Assembly (NCBI GenBank): GCA_016873295.1
Contig: VGXM01000001.1
Coordinates: 62,001 to 126,000 of the forward strand
DNA length: 64,000 nt
Direction of reading: 5' to 3'
Source of the DNA: Phycisphaerae bacterium
GTDB taxonomy: Bacteria; Planctomycetota; Phycisphaerae; Phycisphaerales; UBA1924
The notes under the pieces: generated by a model
Seen by the model: the letters and a program-made list of their open reading frames with translations, nothing else
Databases searched by the model: none
What the model was told of the DNA's origin: nothing
Part shown: positions 7,909 through 16,065 of the stretch, one piece after another
How positions within the stretch are numbered: the first letter of the stretch is position 1
Layout: every line of letters starts with the position of its first letter
Program-made: the position numbers and the translations under genes

Positions 7909-9120
7909 ATGAAGGCACGCGCCGAACTCTCAGCCGCCGACGTGGTGCAGATGCTGGCGGCGTTGGACCGCAGGCTCGAGTCGATCGGGCTGCGGACCCA
8001 GCCCGGGGTGGCGGTGCGCGTGCTGGAGCTTTCCGCGCAGTCGGACGCGGCGCTGACGGACTACGCGAGGGTGATCCGGACCGACGCGGGGATCGTGGGG
8101 CGGATCCTCAAACTGGCCAACTCGGCGGCGTTCGCGCAGCGGCAGCCGGTGACGAGCCTGGATCGGGCGTGCGTGCTGCTGGGGCTGGAGCGGATCAAGT
8201 CGATCGCGATCGGGTTCTACCTGTGCCGGTCGGCGGCGGACCCCGAGGGGGGCGACCTGTCCGGGCGGGTGTGGGGACAGTCGGTGCTCCGGGCGTGCCT
8301 GGCGGCGGAGGCGGCGCGGCTGACGCTGGCGGAACTGACCAGCGAGGCCTTCGTCGTGGGGCTGATGCAGGACGCCGGGATCCAGCTGATGCCCGCGCTG
8401 GTCGGGCGCGGGGTCTATGCGGGCCTGCTCCGCGACGCCCCGGGCCCGCAGGTGCTCTTCGAGCGCGAGACCCTCGCGCTGCCGTTCACGCACGTGGACG
8501 TGATGTCGGCCCTGGCGGCCCGCTGGCGGCTGCCGGAGGTCCTCACCAAGCCCATGGTCCGGCACCACACGGCGCCCAAGAGCGGGAAGATCGCGGGGTC
8601 CATCGGCAGGCTGCACCGCATCGCGCACTTCGTCGGCGGGCTCGACCTGTCGGGCGGCGCGGAGTCGCCGGCCATCCCCGGGCTGGGGCGTGAGCTGGGG
8701 CTGCAGGCCGAACAGGCGGCGGAACTGATGCGGCTGGCGACGCAGGAGTATCGGCTGACGTGCTCGGTGTTCCCCGGCGCCACGCCCATCTCGGACCTGG
8801 AGGCCCTCGCCGAGCGGGTGCAGACACGCCTCATCGCGGCGCTCGACCGGGGGGTGGAGGACCTGTCGCTGCGGAGCGGCAACGGCCCGCTGGACCTGGT
8901 GGTGTCCGGGCAGAGGATCCAGATCCACGCCGACGCCGACGCCCTCGGGCAGGCGGTGCTGTACATCCTCGGCGACGGCGGGGAGCGGGTGATGAGCCAC
9001 TGCTTCCCGGTCAAGCAGGCGTCGGCGGCGGCGCTGCTGCGGGCGGTCGCGGTCGAACCGCCGGCGGACCGGTCGGTGCTCGATCAGATCACCACGTACC
9101 TGAACCGCCTGGCGGCGTGA
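7909..9120 (+). CDS. HDOD domain signalling protein
   Basis: A 403-aa protein. The HDOD domain occupies about residues 25-225, with LPPL-equivalent QPGVAVRVLELS, then AANSAAF-type KLANSAAFAQRQPVTSLDRA and LGLERIKSIAIGFYL. The metal-binding HD residues are not preserved, as usual for HDOD, so a regulatory or scaffold role is expected rather than phosphodiesterase activity. The C-terminal 180 residues contain no domain I recognise. The start ATG is directly preceded by GTGATTGA. It is transcribed away from dnaB and ends one base before the stop of the convergent fusion gene on the other strand, leaving no terminator space. HDOD proteins are commonly tied to c-di-GMP or stress signalling; a GGDEF gene lies 16 kb away. 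Confidence 0.85.
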   Translation: MKARAELSAADVVQMLAALDRRLESIGLRTQPGVAVRVLELSAQSDAALTDYARVIRTDAGIVGRILKLANSAAFAQRQPVTSLDRACVLLGLERIKSIAIGFYLCRSAADPEGGDLSGRVWGQSVLRACLAAEAARLTLAELTSEAFVVGLMQDAGIQLMPALVGRGVYAGLLRDAPGPQVLFERETLALPFTHVDVMSALAARWRLPEVLTKPMVRHHTAPKSGKIAGSIGRLHRIAHFVGGLDLSGGAESPAIPGLGRELGLQAEQAAELMRLATQEYRLTCSVFPGATPISDLEALAERVQTRLIAALDRGVEDLSLRSGNGPLDLVVSGQRIQIHADADALGQAVLYILGDGGERVMSHCFPVKQASAAALLRAVAVEPPADRSVLDQITTYLNRLAA

Positions 9121-11757
9121 TCAGGACGAGACGCTGGGCCCGGGGCGGTCGCGGTAGTGGGCCCGCAGCAGGGCGATGAACTCGCGCCAGCGCATGGGCT
9201 CCACGCCGGCGGCGCGGCGCTCGGCGCCCAGCTCGAAGATCGTGCGCCACTGGCGCGCCAGCGTGTGCCAGGCCCAGAGCACGCTCCGGCGCGGGTCGTA
9301 GATGTTGGTCGACTCGCCGAAGAGCCCGTTCATCTCCACGATGGCAAAGCCCTCGCCGCGCCGCAGGGCCTCGTCGCTCGTGTAGCGAACGTCCAGGCGC
9401 GAGTAGTCCAGCGAGCCCGGGACCCCGCCCCCGCGGAAGGAGGCGCAGACCCGGTCGATGGCGCGCTCGAGGTCGGGGCTGATGAGGTCGGCGCCGTCGC
9501 GGAAGAGGGTGCCCTGGGCGTGGTTGCCGGCGATCGCCAGGCGCACGCGCTCGCCCAGGGCCGGGACGCGGGCCAGGTCGCCCTCGAAGCGGACGGCGAA
9601 GACGTCGGCCTGGCAGCGGAAGCGCGGGTGGGCGTGGAGCAGTTCCTCGACGGTGCGCCGTCCGTCGCCGACCAGATGCTGGAAGTCCTTGCGGGTGATG
9701 GAGAAGATGCGCCCGGAGCGGGCGCCCGGCGTGCGGGCCCAGAGGATGCCCGCTTCGCAGGGGCCGGGGTGGTAGGGCTGGAGCACGGCGTCGCGGGTCA
9801 TGCCCGCGAAGTAGGCGGGGAGCTCGCCGGCGCTCTCGATCAGCCGCACGCCGAAGCCGCGCTGCGCCGAGTCGGGCTTGACGATGACGGGCGGGCGGAG
9901 CCGCGGGAGGTGGGCCATGAGGGCGGCGGCCTGGGCGGCCCGTTCGCCGGGGGACCGCCCCGCGGGGATCATGGCGGTGGGCAGGGCCTCGGGGTGGTCG
10001 GCGACGGCCTCCATGACCTTGTGCTTGCTCTCGTTGACGATGCCCCCGCCGGGCGGGATGCCGGGGTTGACGCAGGTGCAGGTCGGCAGCCCGCCGAAGC
10101 GGCGCGAAAGCACCGCGACGTACGCGACGATGGGCGGGTAGAAGACCCAGCCGGGCCACCACTCGTGGTGCCGGAGGCGGGCCAGCGTCGCCCAGGCCCG
10201 TTGACGCGCCATGCGGCTGGGCAGGGCGGCGGCGAGCCCCACCAGCGGCAGGCAGGCGAGCAGGGCGACGGCGGCGCCCGCCGGGCCGAGCACGGCTTCG
10301 CCCTCGCGGAGCATCGCCCACCCGGCGGTCTGCACCACGACCATGCCCGCCAGGCTCCACACGGCGATGCCGGCGAGCCGCGCGAGCACGAACTGGACGC
10401 GGTCGAGCAGGGCCGGGCCGGGCGCCCGTGCCCCGAGGTCGGCCCCGCGGCGCAGGGGCGCGACGAACGCCGATCGCCATCCGGCGGCGACGGGCGCGCG
10501 GGCGATGCGGACGGCCCAGTCGGCGTGCCGGGGATCGAGTCGCCGCGGGGCGGTCCGCGCCGCGCCCGCCACGCCGCAGACCAGCGTCGGCACCCCCAGC
10601 CCCAGCATGATCCCGCACAGCGCCAGGAACATGTCGAGGGCCAGCGAGGCGACCAGAAGCCCGGCGGCGGCGAGCGTGAGCCGGGGCCACCGCCGGACGG
10701 CGAGGGCGATCCCGACGAGCCAGACGCCCCAGGAGAGGCGCACGTGCTCGCCGACGCGGGTGGAGAGCAGCCCGTCGTCGGGCGGCGCCAGCCACACGGG
10801 GTCGGTGCGCGGCGCCACGCCGGGGCGGTCGTGCCGGGCGAAGAACTCGCCCAGGATCCGGCCCGCGCCCGGGGCGTCGGTGAAGGGGATGAAGTGGTTG
10901 GCGTCGATGACGACGAGCTGGTCGGTGGGCACGAGGTGGCTGACCGCCTCAGCGCTGCGGAGGGGCACGAGCACGTCGCGATTGCCGTGCAGCACCATCG
11001 TCGGCGCGCGGATGTGGGACAGCGCGTCGGCGAGGCGGCGCAGGTCGGTGTCGCGGAAGGTGGCCAGCCACAGCGTCCGCGTGCGGGCGCTCCCCAGGGC
11101 CCCGAAGTGGGGGATGAGCTCCATGGCGCCCAGGCTGGCGACGCCCACGGCGTACTTGAACTGCTCGAAGTAGTAGTTGCCCGAGCCCTCGTGCTCCTGC
11201 GTCCCGATCGAGCCCATGAGCGTGAGGCTGGCGATGCGCTCCGGGTCGTGGGCCGCGAGCCAGGCGGCGGCGCCCCCGCCGTACGACCAGCCCACCACGT
11301 GGGCCCGCCCCACGCCCAGCGTGTCGAGGAACGACGCGAGCATCCTGGCCTGGGCCTCGATGGAGAGGTCGTCGGGGAGGTCGCGGATCGTGTCGCCGAA
11401 GCCCATCAGGTCCGGCGCGATCACGCGGCGATCGGGGAGGTGGGTGGTGAGGCGGGCCCAGTCGCTGGCGGCGCCGGGCGAGCCGTGCAGGAGCAGCACC
11501 GGCGCCCGCCCCTCGCGGGGCGTGCCCGTGTCCCAGGCGTACACGGTCACGGGCGCTTCGACCCCGAACGTCCCCGCGCGGGCCGGGCCCACCTCGACGG
11601 CGTGCTTGCCCCGCTCGGGCGCGGGCAGGGTTCGCAGCAGGTTCGTGTAAACCAGGGACGCGAGCGTCGCCAGGGCGTAGGCCACCGCCAGCGCGATGCG
11701 CGCCGCCCGGCGGCGTCCGGGTGGCTCATGCGGGGATTCGCGGGTCGCGGTCGGCAC
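9121..11757 (-). CDS. Fusion: alpha/beta hydrolase + membrane segments + ATP-grasp ligase-like domain
   Basis: An 878-aa protein from a GTG 14 bp after rlmN. Residues 20-40 form a membrane anchor. Residues about 68-310 form an alpha/beta hydrolase with LLLHGSPG, nucleophile elbow GWSYGGG (Ser158), acid in GNRDVLVP (Asp261) and base in DANHFIPF (His288). Residues about 343-512 contain roughly four hydrophobic helices. Residues about 525-870 resemble stand-alone carboxylate-amine-ligase-type ATP-grasp proteins: NPGIPPGGGIVNESK, VIVKPDSAQRGFGVRL, YHPGPCEAGILW, GRIFSITRKDFQ, GDGRRTVEELL and a late AIVEMNGLFGEST metal-site-like strand. The reading frame is continuous between modules. The substrate is unknown; a membrane-associated lipid or peptide ligase/hydrolase is an inference. 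A shorter ATG in another frame was rejected. Confidence 0.82.
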   Translation of the reverse strand: MPTATRESPHEPPGRRRAARIALAVAYALATLASLVYTNLLRTLPAPERGKHAVEVGPARAGTFGVEAPVTVYAWDTGTPREGRAPVLLLHGSPGAASDWARLTTHLPDRRVIAPDLMGFGDTIRDLPDDLSIEAQARMLASFLDTLGVGRAHVVGWSYGGGAAAWLAAHDPERIASLTLMGSIGTQEHEGSGNYYFEQFKYAVGVASLGAMELIPHFGALGSARTRTLWLATFRDTDLRRLADALSHIRAPTMVLHGNRDVLVPLRSAEAVSHLVPTDQLVVIDANHFIPFTDAPGAGRILGEFFARHDRPGVAPRTDPVWLAPPDDGLLSTRVGEHVRLSWGVWLVGIALAVRRWPRLTLAAAGLLVASLALDMFLALCGIMLGLGVPTLVCGVAGAARTAPRRLDPRHADWAVRIARAPVAAGWRSAFVAPLRRGADLGARAPGPALLDRVQFVLARLAGIAVWSLAGMVVVQTAGWAMLREGEAVLGPAGAAVALLACLPLVGLAAALPSRMARQRAWATLARLRHHEWWPGWVFYPPIVAYVAVLSRRFGGLPTCTCVNPGIPPGGGIVNESKHKVMEAVADHPEALPTAMIPAGRSPGERAAQAAALMAHLPRLRPPVIVKPDSAQRGFGVRLIESAGELPAYFAGMTRDAVLQPYHPGPCEAGILWARTPGARSGRIFSITRKDFQHLVGDGRRTVEELLHAHPRFRCQADVFAVRFEGDLARVPALGERVRLAIAGNHAQGTLFRDGADLISPDLERAIDRVCASFRGGGVPGSLDYSRLDVRYTSDEALRRGEGFAIVEMNGLFGESTNIYDPRRSVLWAWHTLARQWRTIFELGAERRAAGVEPMRWREFIALLRAHYRDRPGPSVSS

Positions 11758-11771
11758 TCGCTCGGTCCGGG

Positions 11772-12917
11772 TCAGGCGCCCTGCTCCACCAGCCGGCGCC
11801 GCCGGATCCGCTCGTCCCCGAGCTGACCGCACGCGCCCATCAGCGTCCGTCCCTTGGTTCGGCGTCGGGTCACGAAGGTCCCATGGGCGGCGACGGCCTC
11901 GACGAAGCGCTCGACCTGCTCCTCGCCCGGCGCCGGCCAGGGCGAGTCGCGCCGCGGGTTGTACGGGATCACGTTCACCATCGCCGTGCGCCGCCCGTCC
12001 GGCGTGCGGAAGGGCTCGACGAACGCCGCGACCTCGGCGGCGTGCCCGGGCGCGTCGTTCACGCCGGGGATCAGCACGTACTCGAAGCACAGCTTGGCGC
12101 CGCCGAACCGGGGCCAGGCGAGCAGCTCGCCCCGCAGGTCGCCCATGCCCCACCGGCGGTTGACGGGCATGAGCTCGGAGCGCACGCAGTCGTTGGGCGC
12201 GTTGAGCGAGAGGGCCAGGTTCAGCCGCTTCCAACCCGGGCGCGTGCGCACGACCTCCGCCAGGCGCCGGATGCCGTCGAGCCGACCGACCGTCGACACG
12301 ACGATCTTGCTCATGGGGAACCCGGCCCCGTGGTGGTCGGTGAGCGCCGCGATGGCGGCCAGGACGTTGTCGAGGTTGTCCATGGGCTCGCCCATGCCCA
12401 TGAAGACGATGTTGGAGACGGGGTGGGCGAGCGTGTGCGTCGCGGTCCACCACTGCGAGACGATCTCGCCGGGCGTCAAGGAGCGGACCAGCCCCATCCG
12501 CCCGGTCTCGCAGAACCCGCACGCCATGGCGCAGCCGACCTGGCTCGACACGCACAGCGTGAACGTCCGCCGGCCCTTCTTGCCGACCATCGGGATCAGC
12601 ACCGACTCGACCGCGAGCGTGTCGAGCTGGGCCAGCGCGGGCGCCCCCAGGCAGCGGCCCGGGACGGGCGGCGCCGAGGGCACCGCCGTGACGAACTTCG
12701 TGATAACGCCGTCGTCGCCCTCCTCCGTCACGCGCCGCGTCACCGGCGAGACCAGCGGCCGCACGACGCCGGGCAGGTCGGTGGCGCCCTCGCGGAAGAA
12801 CCGCTTGTAGGCCTCTGTGGCGGCGGGGATGGTCAGCCCGTGCTCACGCCTGGCGCTCGCGACGAACTCGTCGAAGCCCAGGCCGAGCGGGTCGATGGTG
12901 GGGGGGCCTTCGGGCAT
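11772..12917 (-). CDS. rlmN: Dual-specificity 23S rRNA/tRNA adenine-C2 methyltransferase (RlmN family)
   Basis: A 381-aa radical SAM enzyme. The 4Fe-4S motif is CAMACGFC within QVGCAMACGFCETGRMG; then come NIVFMGMGEPMDN and LALSLNAPND. The late conserved Cys region reads RRRTKGRTLMGACGQL, supplying the methyl-carrying cysteine. RlmN methylates A2503 of 23S rRNA and A37 of some tRNAs. It starts 12 bp after the stop of the long (tau) form of dnaX and is followed 14 bp later by the fusion gene, giving a dnaX-rlmN-fusion operon. The adjacency is meaningful only if dnaX is extended by frameshifting; otherwise a gap of about 500 bp would remain. Confidence 0.93.
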   Translation of the reverse strand: MPEGPPTIDPLGLGFDEFVASARREHGLTIPAATEAYKRFFREGATDLPGVVRPLVSPVTRRVTEEGDDGVITKFVTAVPSAPPVPGRCLGAPALAQLDTLAVESVLIPMVGKKGRRTFTLCVSSQVGCAMACGFCETGRMGLVRSLTPGEIVSQWWTATHTLAHPVSNIVFMGMGEPMDNLDNVLAAIAALTDHHGAGFPMSKIVVSTVGRLDGIRRLAEVVRTRPGWKRLNLALSLNAPNDCVRSELMPVNRRWGMGDLRGELLAWPRFGGAKLCFEYVLIPGVNDAPGHAAEVAAFVEPFRTPDGRRTAMVNVIPYNPRRDSPWPAPGEEQVERFVEAVAAHGTFVTRRRTKGRTLMGACGQLGDERIRRRRLVEQGA

Positions 12918-12929
12918 TCGCCGCCAATC

Positions 12930-14584
12930 CTAGGGAGCGGCGGGGGGTTCGCCCGAACGCGCCGCCCTCTGCCGGGCCGTCACCGACACGATGCGGGCCC
13001 GCAGGCGTTCGACGGCCTCGCGCACCAGCGGGTGCTGCGCCGGGTCCTCCGCCGGGGGCTCCGCGGCGGTCGCCTCGGGAGCCGCGGCGGGCTCGGCGCC
13101 GCGCACGCGCACCTCCACCCGCATCGGGCGGCCGGCGGCGCCGGTGAAGAGGGCCTCGATCGCCTCCAGCCGCTCGCGGGCCATCGACGCCCATCCCGCG
13201 TCCATCGACAGGATCGCCACGCCCGGTTCCACGCCCTCCAGCTTCGATTCGTCGAGCAGCGCCGCCAGCCGCCGATTGGCCCGCGATTGCGCCAGAGCCC
13301 GCGCCCATACCTGCTCGGGTCCGAGCGGTTCGCCGACGGAGGGCGGCCCCGCCTCCTTCCTGAGCAGCGGCGCGGATTGGGGTTCGAAGAGCGGCGCCGG
13401 GGCGTCGGGGGCGGGCCCCGCGGGCTCCGACGCCGTCAGCGTTTTTTTGCGATCGGCTCCTGCGCGGCCCCACCCGCCTCGATCTTCGCCAGCACCTGCC
13501 CGATGTCCGCCAGCTTGGCCGACTGCGACAGGCGCACGACCAGGGCGTCGAGCAGGGCCCGGGGCGTGCCGCTGAACTTCGCCGACCGCTGCGCGTTCTC
13601 GCACAGGGCGATCATGTGCAGGAGCCCCGCGGCGTCGAAGGCCTGGGCCCGGGCCACCTCTTGCTTCCTCGCCTCCCCCGACAGCTCGACGAGGGGCGAA
13701 TCCGCACCGCACACCCGTACGACCATCAGGTCGCGCAGGCGGTCCAGCAGCGCGTCGACGAGCTGGTCGATCGACACGCCCCGGGCCAGAAGGGCCGCGG
13801 CGCCGTCGAGCGAGCCCCCGGCGTCGCCCCGGGCCATGGCGTCGATCAGCCCGCCCACCAGCGCGCGGTCCGGCAGGCCCAGCAGCTCCTCCAGCAGCGC
13901 GACCGTGAGCTTCTTCTGCCCGCACGCGATCAGGCGGTCCAGCAGCGAGAGCGAGTCGCGCATGGAGCCGTTGCCCAGGCGGGCCACGGCGTGCAGGAGC
14001 TCGGGCTCGGCGCTGAGCTTCTCGTCCTTGACCACGCGGGCCAGGTGGGCCGACACCTCGCCGGGGGCGATGTTGCGGAAGTCGAAGCGCTGGCAGCGGC
14101 TCTGGATGGTCGCCGGCACCTTGTGCGTCTCGGTCGTGCACAGGATGAAGACCACGTGCTCGGGCGGCTCCTCCATCGTCTTGAGCAGCGCGTTGAAGGC
14201 GTGCGACGAGAGCATGTGCACCTCGTCGATGATGTAGACCTTGTGCCGACCCCGCATGGGGCGGTACACGCTGTTGGCGATCAGCTCCCGCGCCTCCTCC
14301 ACCTTCGAGTTGCTGGCCGCGTCGATCTCGATGACGTCGGTGTCGCGCCCGGCCATGATCGCCTCGGCCACCTCCGCCGGCTCGTCGTTCGGCGCGTTCA
14401 GGGCCTTGGCGAAGATCCGGGCCGTGCTCGTCTTGCCCACGCCCCGCGTCCCCGTGAACAGGTACGCGTGCCCCACCCGACCCGAGGCGATGGCGTTCCT
14501 GAGCGTCCGGGCGATCGGCTCCTGCCCGACCAGGTCGTCGAAGGACCGCGAGCGATACCGCCGGGCGAGCACCGTGTAGGCCAT
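12930..14584 (-). CDS. dnaX: DNA polymerase III subunits gamma/tau, expressed with a -1 frameshift
   Basis: Clamp-loader ATPase. In frame 0 it encodes 382 aa (gamma-like), stopping at 13436. It has YRSRSFDDLVGQE, Walker A GTRGVGKTS, Walker B YIIDEVHML, and sensor 1 TTETHKVPATIQSRCQRFDF. A run of seven adenines on the coding strand just before the stop lets ribosomes shift to -1 and continue for 170 codons (PEQVWARALAQSRANRRLAAL and on), giving a tau-like product of 551 aa ending 12 bp before rlmN. The four zinc-binding cysteines normally found after the Walker A region are absent: between AKALN and DVIEIDAASN lies only APNDEPAEVAEAIMAGRDT. ATPase and sensor motifs are intact. Confidence 0.92.
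13436..13448 (-). other. dnaX -1 ribosomal (or transcriptional) slippage site
   Basis: On the coding strand the sequence reads GCA AAA AAA CGC TGA in frame 0, that is A-AAA-AAA-C followed by a stop two codons later. Slipping one base back gives AAA ACG CTG ACG, which enters a 170-codon open frame with coding character. E. coli dnaX uses A-AAA-AAG; Thermus uses a longer A-run with transcriptional slippage. Seven consecutive A residues are conspicuous in this GC-rich genome. Confidence 0.85.
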
Positions 14585-14607
14585 AGGGGGCGATTGTACG
14601 GAGGACC

Positions 14608-14642
14608 CCCTCCCCTTCAGGAGAGGGCCGGGGAGGGGTTGG
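14608..14642 (+). repeat. Short dispersed repeat, family 4, copy 1
   Basis: A 35-bp sequence of the form CCCTCCCCTTCAGG-AGAGGG-CCGGGGAGGGG lies upstream of the dnaX start. The same sequence with a few changes occurs inverted at 45799-45833. The two arms (CCCTCCCC and GGGGAGGG) can form a hairpin. It may be a transcription terminator for opposing traffic or simply a dispersed repeat. Confidence 0.6.
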
Positions 14643-14708
14643 CCCCGGCCCCATGCCCCGCCATCCACACCCAAGAGGCCGGGTGACGCCGGCTCCCGCC
14701 CAGTTCCT

Positions 14709-14923
14709 CGCCCCGAAGGGGCGCAGGGCTGCGGCCGCGGGCGCAGCGACGTCGCCGGGCCGCGCGGAACCCGTGGGAACCCAGTCGCTGCTGCCGCACC
14801 GCTCTCGGCCCCGAAGGGGCCAAGGGTTGTAGCCACGGGTGGAGCGCAGTCCGCCGCGAGGCGGACGGAGCGGAACCCGTGGAAGCGGTGTCACCCCCTC
14901 TCTTCTGCCCCGGAGGGGCAGAG
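14709..14923 (+). repeat. Two RAYT-associated palindromic elements (downstream flank of the first RAYT)
   Basis: Two units. The first has palindrome CGCCCCGAAGGGGCG (14709-14723) and a divergent stem ending GGAACCCGTGGGA. The second is complete: palindrome GGCCCCGAAGGGGCC (14807-14821), the left arm GTAGCCACGGGT (14829-14840), an inner hairpin (GTCCGCC/GGCGGAC), the right arm AACCCGTGG (14874-14882), and palindrome TGCCCCGGAGGGGCA (14906-14920). CCACGGGT pairs with ACCCGTGG. The second unit ends 24 bp before the RAYT stop codon. No gene is seen between the dnaX start and this RAYT. Confidence 0.8.
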
Positions 14924-14946
14924 GAAGCGAGCGACCGCGCGGCGGC

Positions 14947-15399
14947 TCAGTCGAACACATGCTTCTCGTCAAACTCGATCTCGTGCAAACGCAGCATCCG
15001 CAGAAGCTCCGACTTGAAGGTCTCCTTCTTGTGGTGCTCATGCTGCCCGGCGATGTACGCCTTGACGGCTCCCTCCTGCGACTTGCTCACCGAAAACACG
15101 CTGTAGCCCTCCTGCCACGCGAACTCGCGCAGGGCTGGGAACGTGTCGTGGACCCACTTCGACGAACGTGCCTTCACGGTACGCATCAGGTCTGACACGG
15201 ACTCATCGGGCCGCCACCGGAGATACATGTGGACGTGGTCCTCCACGCCGCCGATGTCGTACAGCACGCCGTTCTCGGCCCGGACGATGCCGCCCATGTA
15301 CGGGTACAGGCGATCGCTCACCTCTGGCGTGATCCACGGCTCTCGGTGCTTCGTGCTGAAGACGATGTGCAGGAGAATCTGGGAGTAGGTGCCGGGCAT
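14947..15399 (-). CDS. REP-associated tyrosine transposase (RAYT, IS200/IS605-like Y1), copy 1
   Basis: A 150-aa single-domain Y1 transposase beginning MPGTYSQILLHIVFSTKHRE. The HUH metal motif is DHVHMYL. The likely catalytic tyrosine is in GAVKAYIAGQHEHH, and the RWRPDESVSDLMRTVKARSS segment is typical of TnpA_REP. Such enzymes nick single-stranded hairpin DNA. The second copy at 47111-47563 is about 80% identical by eye and the same length. Palindromic elements bracket the gene on both sides in the same arrangement as the second copy. GC content is visibly lower than in flanking genes, consistent with mobility. The reading frame is intact, so the gene may be active. Confidence 0.92.
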   Translation of the reverse strand: MPGTYSQILLHIVFSTKHREPWITPEVSDRLYPYMGGIVRAENGVLYDIGGVEDHVHMYLRWRPDESVSDLMRTVKARSSKWVHDTFPALREFAWQEGYSVFSVSKSQEGAVKAYIAGQHEHHKKETFKSELLRMLRLHEIEFDEKHVFD

Positions 15400-15415
15400 T
15401 GGGCCTTCCCTTCTT

Positions 15416-15572
15416 CGCTCCGAAGGTGCGCCGGAATGTAGCCACGGGTGAAGCGAGGGCGTTTCGCCCAAGCGGAACCCGTGGAAGGCGGCGTGCGTCG
15501 GGTGACCCGCCCCGGCGGGGCGGCGGAGGTGCTTGAAACTCGAGTGAGGAGCTCCTTTGCCCCTCCGGGGCA
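15416..15572 (+). repeat. RAYT-associated palindromic element (upstream flank of the first RAYT)
   Basis: It begins with an imperfect palindrome (CGCTCCGAAGGTGCG). Then come GTAGCCACGGGT (15438-15449), an inner hairpin (GGGCG-TTT-CGCCC), AACCCGTGG (15477-15485), a G/C palindrome near 15510 (CCGCCCCGGCGGGGCGG) and TGCCCCTCCGGGGCA (15558-15572). The first 40 bp closely match the sequence at the same position upstream of the second RAYT (47580 onwards). Confidence 0.78.
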
Positions 15573-15599
15573 AGAAGAGGATAAGAAGGGAGACCGCTT

Positions 15600-15670
15600 T
15601 CCACGGGTTTCGCGACGCTCAAGGCAGCGTCGCTCCACCCGTGGCTACACCCCGCGGCCCCTCCGGGGCC
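15600..15670 (-). repeat. RAYT-associated palindromic element, inverted copy
   Basis: On the plus strand it reads CCACGGGTTTCGCGACGC, an inner hairpin, then GCTCCACCCGTGGCTAC and the palindrome GGCCCCTCCGGGGCC. This is the reverse complement of the standard unit, so elements on both orientations flank the 32-bp array. Confidence 0.75.
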
Positions 15671-15691
15671 AGGAATAGCCTGCTCGCGTTT

Positions 15692-16058
15692 CGCCCCAAC
15701 GGGGCGCAGAGGTGCAGCCTCTTCGCCCCAACGGGGCGATGGGGTGCAGCCTCTTCGCCCCAACGGGGCGCAGAGGTGCAGCCTCTTCGCCCCAACGGGG
15801 CGATGGGGTGCAGCCTCTTCGCCCCAACGGGGCGCAGAGGTGCAGCCTCTTCGCCCCAACGGGGCGATGGGGTGCAGCCTCTTCGCCCCAACGGGGCGCA
15901 GAGGTGCAGCCTCTTCGCCCCAACGGGGCGATGGGGTGCAGCCTCTTCGCCCCAACGGGGCGATGGGGTGCAGCCTCTTCGCCCCAACGGGGCGATGGGG
16001 TGTAGCCTCTTCGCCCCAACGGGGCGATGGGGTGCAGCCTCTTCGCCCCAACGGGGCG
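15692..16058. repeat. Tandem array of twelve 32-bp palindromic units
   Basis: Twelve identical cores CGCCCCAACGGGGCG start exactly every 32 bp (15692, 15724, 15756 and so on to 16044). The 17-bp linkers come in two types: CAGAGGTGCAGCCTCTT, itself a hairpin (AGAGG-TGCAG-CCTCT), and ATGGGGTG(C/T)AGCCTCTT. They alternate strictly for the first eight units, giving a 64-bp higher-order period, then only the ATGGGG type follows. The last linker runs into GTAGCCACGGGT, so the array looks like amplification of the left module of the RAYT-associated element. All six frames are partly open because 32 bp is not a multiple of three and stop codons are rare; no protein is proposed. Confidence 0.95.
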
Positions 16059-16065
16059 ATGGGGT

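Noticed and set aside
12930-15041. A 703-codon minus-strand frame taken as one gene
   Set aside because: Only its last 170 codons have coding character, as the -1 extension of dnaX. The upstream part is a shadow of dnaX and noncoding repeat DNA.
15692-16058. CRISPR array
   Set aside because: The units are contiguous 32-bp repeats in which linkers are only of two sequences; there are no unique spacers and no cas genes.
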